64,000 nt of DNA from Aphanomyces cochlioides. Its lineage: Eukaryota > Oomycota > Saprolegniomycetes > Saprolegniales > Verrucalvaceae. The stretch spans positions 868,001-932,000 of the forward strand of contig JAHQRK010000022.1 of the NCBI GenBank assembly GCA_019828595.1, in the 5' to 3' direction. The notes under the pieces are model-generated. The model was not told the origin of the DNA. It was given only the letters and a program-made list of their open reading frames with translations, and did no database searches. The position numbers and the translations under genes were made by a program. Positions within the stretch are counted from its first letter, which is position 1. Every line of letters begins with the position of its first letter. Shown here piece after piece: positions 11,276 to 21,740 of this stretch.

Positions 11276-12500
11276 AAACTTGACCGAAGAAGGTCGAACG
11301 ATCGCATGTTGATCTGCCGAGAAGGCAATATGGATTGGATCATGTGGGAGAAAGACATGGAGAATCGTCGAGTTGCGTTATTAACGTCTCCATCGTGCTG
11401 TTTTCGGCAGTTTAGGCTGTTTGCGGGCTGTCTGATATCTCGATCAGAGCGTGTACCGAGTCGGTACACACAGGTCGGCGGGGTACTATCGACCATGCAG
11501 TCGAACACTTTTTTATACTCGACCAGTTTAATGCGAAGTTGTCATGTCAGCCCTCGAGGGGGCAACTAATAGAATTCGGGAGGTTTATAATTTTATAAAG
11601 GTATAAGGAATAACAATTAGCCATTGTGCTAGAATATTGGCAATCCTCGCTTCAAAGACGTTAGATTCCCAACATGAATGCTGTTGATTGCAAATAGATG
11701 TCTACGGAACATTGAGCTCTTATAAAAATATCGGGGTAGCATGTGAGATGAATCTGCCAACACGAATGTTTTGCATAACTTCCTCTATCTTCCCTCAGAA
11801 TAATGCACTCGTGATCTTGAACGAAACGTTAACATCCCAGATTTAGTTGATCTTTCGGCTACTCTAACTGCTCCAAGTATTTCCTCTTCATCTATTTTTG
11901 TGACCCCGTTAAGTACAAAAGATTACGAGATGCACTACGAGATTCGTTGAGGATGCACTCCCAGTTCAGCATTTACCTTATAATTGAATATTTATACTAT
12001 AATAATTTTAGACAGTTATTAGTTTTAAGAGTAAAGCGGCACCACGGGGGACACTATTAAGGATGCAACAGATGAAACTGGACAATTGCGTCAGACTGAA
12101 GTCGGTGTCGTTCGGTGTGATAGGAAAGTCCCCCAGAGCCTGCAATTTATGATGACATAGCAGTCAAGATCCGCCGATCATCTGAGTCGCTTGGGATCGA
12201 TCTTGTGCGCTCCTCCCGTGCAAGTTGACAGTGTGTTGAGCTCCGAAAGATCAATATATGGTGACAGCTATGAATTATGGGCAGTCGACAAGAGCTGATT
12301 TGAAAACAGTCAAGATGTGTCTTTGAGTCCACATCAAAAAGGCTTCCGCCGAATGCTGCGCACCCATTTGCAATGCGCCTGCTGTCTCGAGACAACAGAA
12401 ATCATCGAAAAAAAGTGAAAACTGCAAGCACATGTCAAGTGACGGAAAATGAGCTGGTTGTTCGTTCGGTCGCCAGGTCAGTTACAGATTTGTCCTCATC
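11276..12500. other. Intergenic; flank-repeat fragments
   Basis: Contains scrambled copies of the array's 5' flank: 11380-11560 resembles 3940-4040 and 7540-7650, and 12165-12400 resembles 4140-4390. The AT-rich stretch 11580-12050 shows nothing I can assign. No gene supported. Confidence 0.5.
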
Positions 12501-14354
12501 ATGTCGTGCTTCTGGTCATATTGGCGACTTGCTGTGCCGACCAAATCAGAGGAAGAGATCGAGGCGGAAAAATGGCTCATTCTCGTTCCAAGGCGTCACG
12601 GCCAGTTCTACTGTTTGCGCTCGATCCGCTTCATTCGATGGTATCTCGTCGCGATGACGTTTTTGAACCTCTTCTTCGTCGGCTCTGTCTTGTCATTTAA
12701 CTTTCTGGGCGAAGCAATTGATGGTTATTTCCAGGGCAAGCCAGGAAAATACGCTCTTGCTGCCCAGATTGTCGGCATGGCGATCATGGGTCTCTCGGCA
12801 GCCTTGATTGGTCCCTTCATCGAGCGCCGTGGGCCTCGATTGAGTATGGCCATTGCGACTGTTCTTGTTGTTCTTGGGTGGATTTCTGCTCATTGCAGCA
12901 TCATGTTCCAAGTCTATCCGCTGCTCTTCGTCGGGTGCTCTGCTTCTTCGCACCTTTTGTTCTCACTGATCTATTGTAGGACTGCAGTTCTTGTGGCGGC
13001 TGGCTATGGAATCACGATCATTGTGTCAATTTCCACAGTTCAAAAATGGTTCCCAGACCTCCGAGGTGTGAGTGGGATTACGGTTGCAGGTATGGGCGGG
13101 GGGGCTCTCGCCTGGCTTCATATCTACGGCGCTCTCTTGCATCGAAAGAGCGACGATATCTTCAGACAAGTGAGCCCAGAGCTCGACAATGATGGCCTGC
13201 GTCATGTTTTTCTTCTTCATGGTAAATTCCCATTATGTCCCGGTTCCCTCTCTTAACTGCATATTCTAGGAGGTCTAGCTCTTGTCTTCATGCTCTTGGC
13301 AACAATGGTTCTTCGTACTCCCCCACCAAACTACGCTGTCAATGGCTCGGATATCCACTGCATACCACTGAACAAAGCACCCGCTGCTGCACATGTTCAA
13401 AACAACTACTTGGACGTGGGAATGACCTTGGTCAATTACGAAGTGGTGGGGCAAAATCAATCGTTGACGACTGATGGCATCTACTTTACCCATGTGAAGG
13501 CGCTGTCACTGGTCCAGTGTATTTTTTCGTCGGATTTCCTCTTCTTGTACTTGGCGTTTGCAGCGAGTGCCTCTCCGATCGTATTGTTTCTCAGTGAATT
13601 GCCAGGTTATGTACTTATAATCCTCAGAGCAACTATCGACCAGACCAACTATCTCCTCCTGCACACCAATATTGCTTGCGCTCTCGGCAACGTCCTCGGC
13701 CCCATCCTAGCAGATGCGATCATTCGTATCTTTTATGGCAACCCTGCTTTCGTTCGCAAGATGGTTTTCATGGCCTTCCTGTTGTCTCAAAGTATTGCAA
13801 TTGCCGTTTTGATCAAGCATATTGACAATATCGACACATTCCAGTGGCCTCTGTATATCGCAGCGAGCTCTAGCGGCGTTGGTTTTGGTCTCATTCCATC
13901 GCTCTTGACCGATTTGTTTGGCGTGTACAATGCTGGCACGATGTTTGGTCTAATTCTGACATCGTGGTGCGCTGCTTCGGTGGTCATCAGAGTCCTACTA
14001 AGAGAATCGAGCAGCATGGCGCTCGAAATCCCCTCTCATCTCCAAGTTCTGCTCATCATATCCATCGTCGGTTGCGTCATGGTCGGTCTCGTCCGCTCAA
14101 GCTCAATGGATCGATTCTATCGTGGCTATCAGTTGACCATTTGTGGAAAAGTCCTCATTCAACGGCCATCGAGACGTTTAATGCTGGAGTTGAGCAGTAC
14201 CAAGATGTCACAAGGTGTACCCTCAGATACGCTTCACGAATGGATTGGCGAAGAGTATTCCGTTGATCACGCGAGCGATAGCACATCGCCCATTTTACTC
14301 GTTCACCCTGACTATCATCACTTGTATCCACCCCAAGAACGACCGAGCTATTAG
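12501..14354 (+). CDS. OFA-like MFS transporter, copy C (3 exons)
   Basis: Exons 12501-12934, 12980-13221 and 13270-14354 give 586 residues; the introns are 45 and 48 nt. Intron 1 uses GTGCTC as donor instead of the GTACTT of A and B. The domain plan is as in copy A: N-terminal cytosolic segment, about 12 membrane helices, WFPDLRG at residues 168 onward (one position lower, since intron 1 is removed cleanly), RTPPPN loop, and the DRFYRGYQLTICGK segment leading into the C-tail. The frame is complete. From about 13202 to 13390 it is nearly identical to copy A, intron 2 included, but diverges on both sides. A membrane transporter of unknown substrate, probably a small organic anion. Confidence 0.85.
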
Positions 14355-14359
14355 CTTGG

Positions 14360-15048
14360 AATCGAAAGATGTTGTCAAGTGACTCTTGCATATGCACAAA
14401 AGTGCTTCCATCCTGCTCAATTGATGTATATTTGCTGTGATATCTGTCCGGCCCATCAGTGTGAGGTCACATGTGCGTTTTCTTGTTGGATTTGCTGGCC
14501 AAGGGTTTCGCCCGCGGCTTTAGGGAGCGCGTTGGTTCAACCAACATGTTCTAGCTTACGATCAACGCAACTATTGATGTGGCTACATCTTTCCAGTGAA
14601 GTCATCTAGAAGTTCGATTGTAGAGCTATATTCATGGCATTTGTGTACACATTGGAGCTTTTTGTAGTCGCGGTCGAATCTCCTATTCCATCGCAGAGTT
14701 AAAAATTATCTTGCACTTCAGACACACCACAGCTGGCTTGTGCTGTAAGTTTTATTGCTCACTTGTGAAAATCTCTTGCCGACGTTCCTCACCTGGACGA
14801 TGTTTGCTGGTGGCTTTGGCAAATTTCGAGTCGGAAATTGACATTTGAAAGATTGGAGCTGCGCGACTACAACAACTCGGACAAAAGACGCAGTCCGCTT
14901 CTACTACAGCCCTCTGGCCTGGTGTGGCGTGCATCTGCTCAACTCCCTGTAACTTTTGCAAAGGCTCCAAGGAGATATTCGTCATGGTAATAATTAATTT
15001 AGACACAACCACAAGCCGCCTCGTTCTGCCGTCGTGAGTAGAGTTAGA
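14360..15048. other. Intergenic, convergent spacer
   Basis: Lies between convergent MFS genes C (plus) and E (minus). No open frame with family features, and no clear repeat seen. Confidence 0.5.
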
Positions 15049-16939
15049 TTATGGTTCCTGCGAGTCTGGGCTCAAGATCGACATGTCGCTCACGCACGGC
15101 GGACTCATGAGGAAAAATGCATCGTTCGGTGCGGCTGTCGCTGCTGTGATTTGTCTTCGCTTGACGAGATTTGACCCAGCGGTGCTTGTGCGAAATGGAA
15201 CTTGAATCACCACTTTATTAAACAGCGTCAGTTGGTATCCGTGGAAGAACCGATCCATCGTATTTGTTCGGACGAAAACCATCATGACAGCGGCGAAGGC
15301 AGCAAAGGCAAACATGGCGACCAACTGGATGTGAATAGCGTCCTCAGTATGGGGCATGGACGGCAATATGAAGCCAACAACGACTGCGCCGATGGAGCGA
15401 CTTACCATGATCAACCCATACATCGTGCCAGCATTGTACACTCCAAACATATCAGAGACCAAACTTGGAATTACGCCAAAGCCACCTCCGACGCAAATGA
15501 CGACGCCGTACCAAGCCCAGGAGTACAAGTCTGTCCACTTGGTGATGAGGAAGCCAAGCATGATGGCTTGCATCGCGATCATGACAAAGAAGATCATTTT
15601 TCTCGCAAACGCAGGGTTGGCGTAGAAGATGCGAATGACGACGTCAGAAAGCACAGGGGCAACGAGGACACCGATCGGAGTCGTCAAGGTCATCCGCGAT
15701 AAAAATTCTGACGCGTCTTCGAGCCTTTTGCGCAGAATGATCGTGATTGCATCATTCACTTGGGGTAGGAAGAGGACTGTCGGGGCTAAATTCGCTGCAA
15801 AGATGATGAAAAGCCACAGGAAATCAGTTGAAAAGATGCACTGAATAAGCGTGAGTGCCTTGACCTGCTGAAAGTATTCCTTGTCCGTGCTCAACATTGT
15901 ATGCCTTGGCTCCAATGCGGCGTAGTTGACCAGCGTCATGCCGACGTTCAAGAACTCGTCTTGGACCCGCGTAGGTGACGGTGCGGCAGTCAGTGGAATG
16001 TTGTGGATGTCATGGCCATTCACTGCAAAGTTTGGTGGTGGTGTGCGGAGGACCATGACTGATAGGAACAATATAATCAATGAAATGCCGCCTAGAGCGG
16101 CGGTCAGTGTCGAAGGACAAAGGCAATCGTGGTTACCAGTAAGGACAAAGATATAGCCGACAGCCCCAGCGACGCCGAGCTTTGACGGCGAGCTCTCCAG
16201 TAAGTGAGAGTAGAAAATATTGCATATCGCAGTGCCTAGACCCATCCCAGCGACGCAAACTCCAGTGACGAGACCACGCCAGTCAGGGAACCATTTCAAG
16301 AGCGTCGACATGGACGAGATCAAAAGCACGCCGTGGCCAATTCCAGTCAAGACGCCAAACCTAAGGCAACGCGTGAGATTGTCTAGCACGAAGGAACTCT
16401 TACCCAATGTAAAGCAACGCAAGCGACTTGACCGCGACGGCAACTTGAGAGAGAAACAAGCCAACACAAAAGACCGCAGAGCCAAGCATCATACTCGCGC
16501 GAGGACCACTCCGTTCGAGAAACGGCCCTGAGACTGCTCCAGCGAGGCCAAGACTGAGTGTCGAGATTAAATAGACGGGGATCGCGTTGGTGTTGCCACC
16601 GAAATACGCGTCCAAGTACGGAGCCAGTGTGTTGAACGAGTAGAGCGATCCGATGGCAGCCTGGGTTAACAGAGTAAGAAGGGCTAGAACCCATCGCTGG
16701 AAGAGGAGGCCGTTTGAGAACCAGAATCGATTGCGCCGAAGATCGATCACGAATAACCACCGCTCAGCTTCGAGCTCCTGTTGGGTCTTTGGTGGAACAG
16801 TCACACACCAATACTGTCCTAGTCGCGAGAAGATGCCACGTCTTCGTCTTTGATGCAGTGTGGGCTCTGTGGACCAAGTCGCAGTGTACGCATCGCCAGT
16901 GTCGTTGCGGTGCATCTGAGCTTCTTGGCTCGATATCAC
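15049..16939 (-). CDS. Divergent OFA-like MFS transporter E (3 exons)
   Basis: Transcribed leftward: exons 16939-16404, 16360-16137 and 16091-15049 give 600 residues; introns are 43 nt (GTAAGA...TTAG) and 45 nt (GTAACC...CTAG). Intron positions match those of the tandem copies exactly, in the glycine after LLYIG and in the glycine before GISLI, so this is an old paralogue. The N-terminus is about 34 residues longer than in copy A and rich in R and Q. It carries LKWFPDWRG, the G-rich VAGMGLG stretch, RTPPPNFAVNG and DRFFHGYQ. The frame is intact. Likely a plasma-membrane or vacuolar anion transporter with a substrate different from the array's, since the membrane segments differ strongly. Confidence 0.85.
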
Positions 16940-17712
16940 TCAATTTCGTTTCTGTCGAAAATGGGTGCGTCGGATACAAAAGCTCACACTGTTCTGGATG
17001 TCAGTCGATTTTACGACAAACGACTGTCGAATCGATCTGCTCCCACGGTCACCCACAAGCCACACTTGAGCATATGGACGTAATGCCTTATTTATGTTGA
17101 TATCGAGTCGTGTGGGAGATCTACAGCGACTGAAAGTATGGGTCAAAAGCTCCGAGTTATCCAAATTTTGGCTTTAGCTGCCAAAGGAGTGGTGCCATGC
17201 TACAGCTCGCACGAGAGATGGTCAGCACGAAAATAGGAGAGGCTACTGCGAGTGGATTAACAGAATCTATGTTTTTACACCACATTACTTGTCAGTCCTA
17301 CGTATTAACATCTATTACAATTAACAATACTATGTGATGTCGTGTGACGAAGTTGAATGACGCCACATCAATTGCAGGTGTCGTTCTTGACCACAACATA
17401 GTGTGGTCGTTTGTTCAGCAAATGCTAACTTAGGCAATGTTTCAAACTGGCAAGAGGTTGCGTGATAGGAAGATTGTTCGAGTACATGCCTCGGAGGCAG
17501 AAGGAAATGTCATATAGCCCATGATACAAACGGGTTCATGACGATGGGGAGTTTTCTGGAATGCTCCGACAGGATCATTGCCTTCCTCGAAGGACAAATG
17601 GTGCAATGAAATGTCAAATTACAATTTTGTAGCGATGGCTCTCACGAGACAACTCGTTTGGTTATCAGCAAGTAACTTACTTGGAAGAGGCTCTTAGAGG
17701 GGGACGGAGACT
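16940..17712. other. Intergenic, 5' side of MFS gene E
   Basis: Would contain the promoter of the minus-strand gene E; no TATA or initiator can be fixed by eye. 'ggaagaggctcttagag' near 17683 echoes the palindrome at 19326-19358, which suggests a shared element family. No gene seen. Confidence 0.4.
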
Positions 17713-18151
17713 TTACATGATTTCATGATCCCGACACAGGAACTCCAAAAAATAATATCCGATTTTTCCCCCTATCATTAATATTGTTGAAAATTTATAC
17801 GGTTGTGTTGACATAGTTCACAAAATTGTCTTGAGCGAGAGTTTAAAATGGTCGTTCCCGTTGCGTGAGCTCCAGCTTCATCATAGGACTTGAGCTTCTT
17901 TTTGATGATTGGAGAATTTGGAAACTAAAAAATGACACAGAATACGTATTGAGAGTGGAATAAAATATCAAACCTTTTAAGTATATTAACTGTTTGTAGT
18001 AATATATTAAATGTGCAAATAATGGTCATAATTAGTGCAGTGTCCCCTTACAACTACATAACCTGGGTAAAACGATTTGTTTTGTAGTTGCAAGTATTAA
18101 TTATGAAAGAACCATCAGTCTGGAGACTGTCGGGATCATGAAATCATGTAA
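17713..18151. mobile_element. Non-autonomous element, 24-bp perfect TIRs
   Basis: 17713-17736 (starting ttacatgatttcatgatccc) and 18128-18151 are perfect 24-bp inverted repeats bounding 439 bp of AT-rich DNA without coding frames. A MITE-type element is the natural reading. The flanks do not show a clear target duplication. Confidence 0.55.
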
Positions 18152-18154
18152 CGG

Positions 18155-18799
18155 AAATCATCATGAGTGAGCATGGCATCGTGAGTGAGCACCAGTAGAA
18201 ATTAAGGAGAAGAACCTCCATATTTCAATGTTTTTATTTATTCGGAAGCCGGATAAATGGCGCGCTTTCTGCAAACTCGCGCCATTTTCATTTGCAAGGC
18301 AATGGAGCGAAGTCCAGTCGATCGGGAAGAAACGGCAGTCGAAGTGACGACGAGCATGTCTCGAAGACAATCCATAGAAAATGCTGTTGCTCAAGTGCTG
18401 GCTGGGGGTGTCTTGCCGGTTCTTCATCTTGAATGCAGCAGACTGAAAACGAAAATCTGAACTGTTGCTTCTCTTATCCGCAAAACTTATATCGCTCAAA
18501 TTTAATGTTTCCTTTGAATATTTATACCCTAAACCTTAATATCTCACCTTGATTATGATACATTATTCAAGATTAAATTGTGTGCTCACTCACGATTCCC
18601 AAAAGGAAAGCAAAATGAAACTTTGGACATCATTAAGGAGTCGTAATGGAGACTAAAATCGCTTACTTTTTGTCTGTTCTTTGAATTCCAAATTCAATCT
18701 TTCGTTTGCGACTTGAACTTGAAAAAAACTCGCAAAACTTATTGAAATACTTGCGCTTGAACTTTTCGGTTCCAAACTTGTGCTCACTCATGATGATTT
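18155..18799. mobile_element. Non-autonomous element with nested inverted repeats
   Basis: Outer arms 18155-18173 and 18781-18799 are a perfect 19-bp inverted repeat (aaatcatcatgagtgagca). An inner pair, 18178-18192 and 18582-18596, is a perfect 15-bp inverted repeat containing the same gtgagtgagca core. The element starts 3 bp after the previous one. The short open frames inside (18161-18499 minus, 18257-18460 plus) show no domain. Confidence 0.5.
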
Positions 18800-18809
18800 A
18801 CGTTGAAGT

Positions 18810-19070
18810 AAAGGCACCACCCCAGGAGGTTAGCAGCACCACCCTGGTACTTAAATAAGAAACATATGTTGCTTTTGTGTGCCTAGGAGCCTAAACAAGA
18901 GTGCGGTAGACGTAAATGCTGCTCTGCCGTGGCGAAGGACATGCCAGGCTCAGGAGCTGCTTGGCGGCGCAGTTTCAGCTGGCACGGACAAACCCTGAGG
19001 AGCTTTACCCTAAATATTTCCTTATTTAAATACCGGGGTGGTGCCAATAACCTCCTTTGGTGGTGTCTTT
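18810..19070. mobile_element. MITE with ~45-bp TIRs and TA flanks
   Basis: Left arm 18810-18860 (aaggcaccaccccaggaggt onward, to cttaaataag) and right arm about 19020-19070 are imperfect inverted repeats of roughly 45-50 bp. TA stands at both edges (gTA|AAGG and CTT|TAtc), as expected for Tc1/mariner-type insertion. The interior of about 160 bp encodes nothing. Confidence 0.6.
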
Positions 19071-19079
19071 ATCACTTCC

Positions 19080-19380
19080 CCTCTTTTGGAAGAGGCCTCT
19101 TCTAAGTATGGTCCAAAACACGACCCGACCAATCAAAACCATTTCAGTCGTGTTTTGGAGTTGCGTTTTTCAAAACGCGATGACGAGTCGCGTGTCGTGT
19201 TTAGTGTTATCTGCCTGTGTGGCCAATCAAAACATGCCGACCCACAACAACAAAGCGATGACAGAAACACGATGAAAACGCGATGGGTTTACTTGGGTAC
19301 GGAATTTGTTTCAAAACACGACGGTACTCGGAAGAGGCTCTAAGAGCCTCTTCCGAGTTACAGCAGCACAAAACCAAACT
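19080..19380. repeat. Repeat unit ending in a 33-nt palindrome
   Basis: A left piece (ggaagaggcctcttctaag near 19088) and a right piece resemble each other in inverted form, with 'aaaacacgac' next to each (about 19113 and 19313). The right end, 19326-19358, is a perfect palindrome of two 16-nt arms around one base. Probably another small inverted-repeat element next to its neighbours. Confidence 0.45.
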
Positions 19381-20690
19381 TTGTCCTACCATGTATGTCC
19401 GACATCAGTTCAATTTGGACGTAAACTTGATGTGTCTCAAGCTTGCATAGTCTGTCCGCCGCGAGATGGTTTGGATTCGATAGAGGTGACTGCACTATGA
19501 TTGGCCAATATTAACCGGTATCCGGATAATGCACTTTCTGCCTTTGTTCGCTACCACCTCAGTTCATTGATTTTGAGCCGAGGTCGAGGACCTCGGTCGA
19601 GGCCACACGACAGAGGTGATTCTGTGTGACGTCAATTGTTGGTAGTATTCTAGCCAGTGATATTTGAACGCATGTCTAGATTGCTTCTGGATGTCATTCC
19701 ACATTCGATGAGCAAGTACGCACACGTCATTGCCAGTGCTGACAAATCCATAGTTGGTCCAGCGAACCCTGTGAGCGATCCAAGACCCGACCCACCTCCC
19801 TCCGTCAGTGTAGAGCGAGCTCCAGCGAAGTATGGACGTGCGCAGAAGGGAAAGGGAAGAGCACAAGCTGTGTGGTGCGATGGTAAATGCAACAGCCAAA
19901 CCAGTTGAAGCTGCAGCGGCGATGACAATGGCCGCCTAGATTGACGAAAAGAACAGAGGTGAAGGATTCCCCGACCACAAAACTGTGGATCAAGCAAGAT
20001 CCGGATATCTATACGGATAAAAAACAGTACCGTATCGGTCATATTATCTCACCACGAAATTTCGGCTTGTTGAGTGAACGAATGGCTCGGCTCTGGTGAA
20101 TCATTTTGAACGATCCTCATTTGCCTGGTGGACACATATGAACGAATGCTGAGATGACCAATCAGATATTTCGAGCGATACTAAGCTAATGATGAACTAT
20201 TTTGACTGCAATTTAATCAACGTATGGATTAATAAAATACCTTTCATTTCGATTTATTCACCGTGTCCGATGCGTTCGGCTCACGGCTAGGGAACCCACA
20301 GGTTGCGGATTCGAGTGCCCGAGTGCGCATTTTTGATAAAATTTTGTATAATCCCATGTCTGATTGTTTTGCTCCAAATACCATTGATTGCTCCTACCTC
20401 ACGCACGGTAGGAAACGCATAGATCTCATTCCTTCAATGTGCAGCAGGCGAGAAACTAGCATTCCAATGTATGCCATAACGTCATTGAGCACTGGCAGGA
20501 ATCTCAAATCCTGTTTACAACAACAGTCTCTCGATAATTCTGTTGTTGTACACAGACTTTGAACTCCATGCCAATGCTCAATGATGCATTGACATACCGC
20601 TGCTTGCAACCACAGAGCAATAGATATGACCGATGATCTTCATGGTGGTGAGTAGATATGAACGAATCCCCCGAACTTGGTGAATAGATA
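19381..20690. other. Intergenic, repeat fragments
   Basis: Holds the inverted copy (20027-20133) of the repeat at 3815-3917. Around 20311 'ggattcgagtgccc' resembles a tRNA B box, but no cloverleaf can be drawn, so no tRNA is called. The minus-strand open frames at 19564-20042 encode hydrophobic, low-complexity text without a family match. Nothing else is supported. Confidence 0.4.
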
Positions 20691-21367
20691 TGTGATAGGG
20701 GTGAGAGAGATAGAAGGCTCGCTCGGCACAAGGATAATGGGTATAGTTCTTTGATGTACGGCTTTCGACTCCTATGGGGTGAGGCCAAGCACAAACAACG
20801 TGGGGAAAAGCGGGGGAAAGATGAACTCGGGGGAGCTCGGGGGGATAAGTGAAGTCTTGCTGCCCGACAAGACTGTGCCAAACTTGGGCACGGGTACAGG
20901 GCAATAGAGGGTAGAAACAGTATGAGGGGGAACAGTACAAAGGTCGGCGCACACAATGAAAGGTACACACAACCGACACAGGACACCGCAGCAGCAAATA
21001 AAGACAGTCAGCGGCTCCAACGACACTTCTTGGCGTAGTCAACTTCACTGTAGTGTAAGTACGATCTCAGTGGTCCATACAAAGCAAAAGCGGAAGTTTT
21101 TTTATCATCATTAGCTACAGATTCTTTACACCTTGTGACTCTGAGCTTCTCCTTGCACTTGTTTCTTTACACTGCTGATTGCTCAAACTTGAGATGGCTG
21201 GTCTTCACACCTCTGAGCTCCTCATTGGCACAAAAGGCATACTTCTTGGGCCTACATTGGTTGGCTTTGTTGTGTCATGCTAAGCTCCGGGTCGTCGAAG
21301 CGGCAATCGGTGTCGATTGCCGAGGCTCCAGCATATCCCGAGATATGATTGGCCCAGTTGGTGTCAC
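20691..21367 (-). repeat. 3' LTR of the minus-strand Gypsy element
   Basis: Read on the minus strand, it is a diverged homologue of the LTR at 54667-55302. Shared blocks include 'gcaaaagcggaagt' (plus strand, about 21085; exact 14-mer in reverse complement of the other LTR), a 'caaataaag' region about 20996, and 'gtcgaaa...catcaaaga' near the outer end. The outer edge reads ctatcaca (complement of tgtgatag at 20691), like ctaccaca in the other LTR. The inner edge near 21367 is approximate. The matching 5' LTR is absent. Confidence 0.65.
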
Positions 21368-21740
21368 TTGAGGCTGATTGGTGGGTTCATGGCCATGCTC
21401 CAGGTCGCGTTTCGTTTGCTGCGGATGCTCGTCCTTCCTTGTACTTGGTCTCATCGCGTCCTCGTCGCTAAGTTGAGGCTTCATCTGAGCGAAAACAAAC
21501 TCCTTCGCTGTCCGATCTTCACCTCATTCATGTCTTCTATCTTGAGATTTTCTTTCTCACAAGCCACCCTGGTTTTGGTGCGACTCCGCATGAGGAGCGC
21601 CAGACCACTGCGTTGCTGTCTGGATACACTGTACCTCTTGCATCAACGTTCTGGCCAGTCTTCCCGGCACTTCGCCCGTCTTCACCAGATTTGTTTTCGC
21701 TTTCAGACCTTCGTACTCTTCGTGTTGGGCTGATACGACC

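Larger units (their letters stand above)
3925..14400 (+). repeat. Tandem array of MFS-gene duplication units
   Basis: The units start near 3925, 7518, about 11380 (scrambled) and 12140. Each carries the tail of an upstream gene relic (frame ending in RAVFGS near 3945 and 7560), several hundred bases of conserved 5' flank (for example 'cagctgtcaaattcgctg' at about 4141 and 7734), then an MFS gene. The flank was copied with the genes, so regulatory sequence was duplicated too. The copies differ widely in decay, which points to repeated unequal exchange over time. Confidence 0.75.

Noticed and set aside
15202..15702. 166-codon plus frame
   Set aside because: Antisense shadow of MFS gene E exon 3.
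18161..18499. 112-codon minus frame
   Set aside because: Lies within the inverted-repeat element 18155-18799 and has no recognisable features.
20504..21048. 156-160 codon minus frames rich in Ser, Leu and Pro
   Set aside because: They fall in the 3' LTR of the truncated Gypsy element; low-complexity translation.
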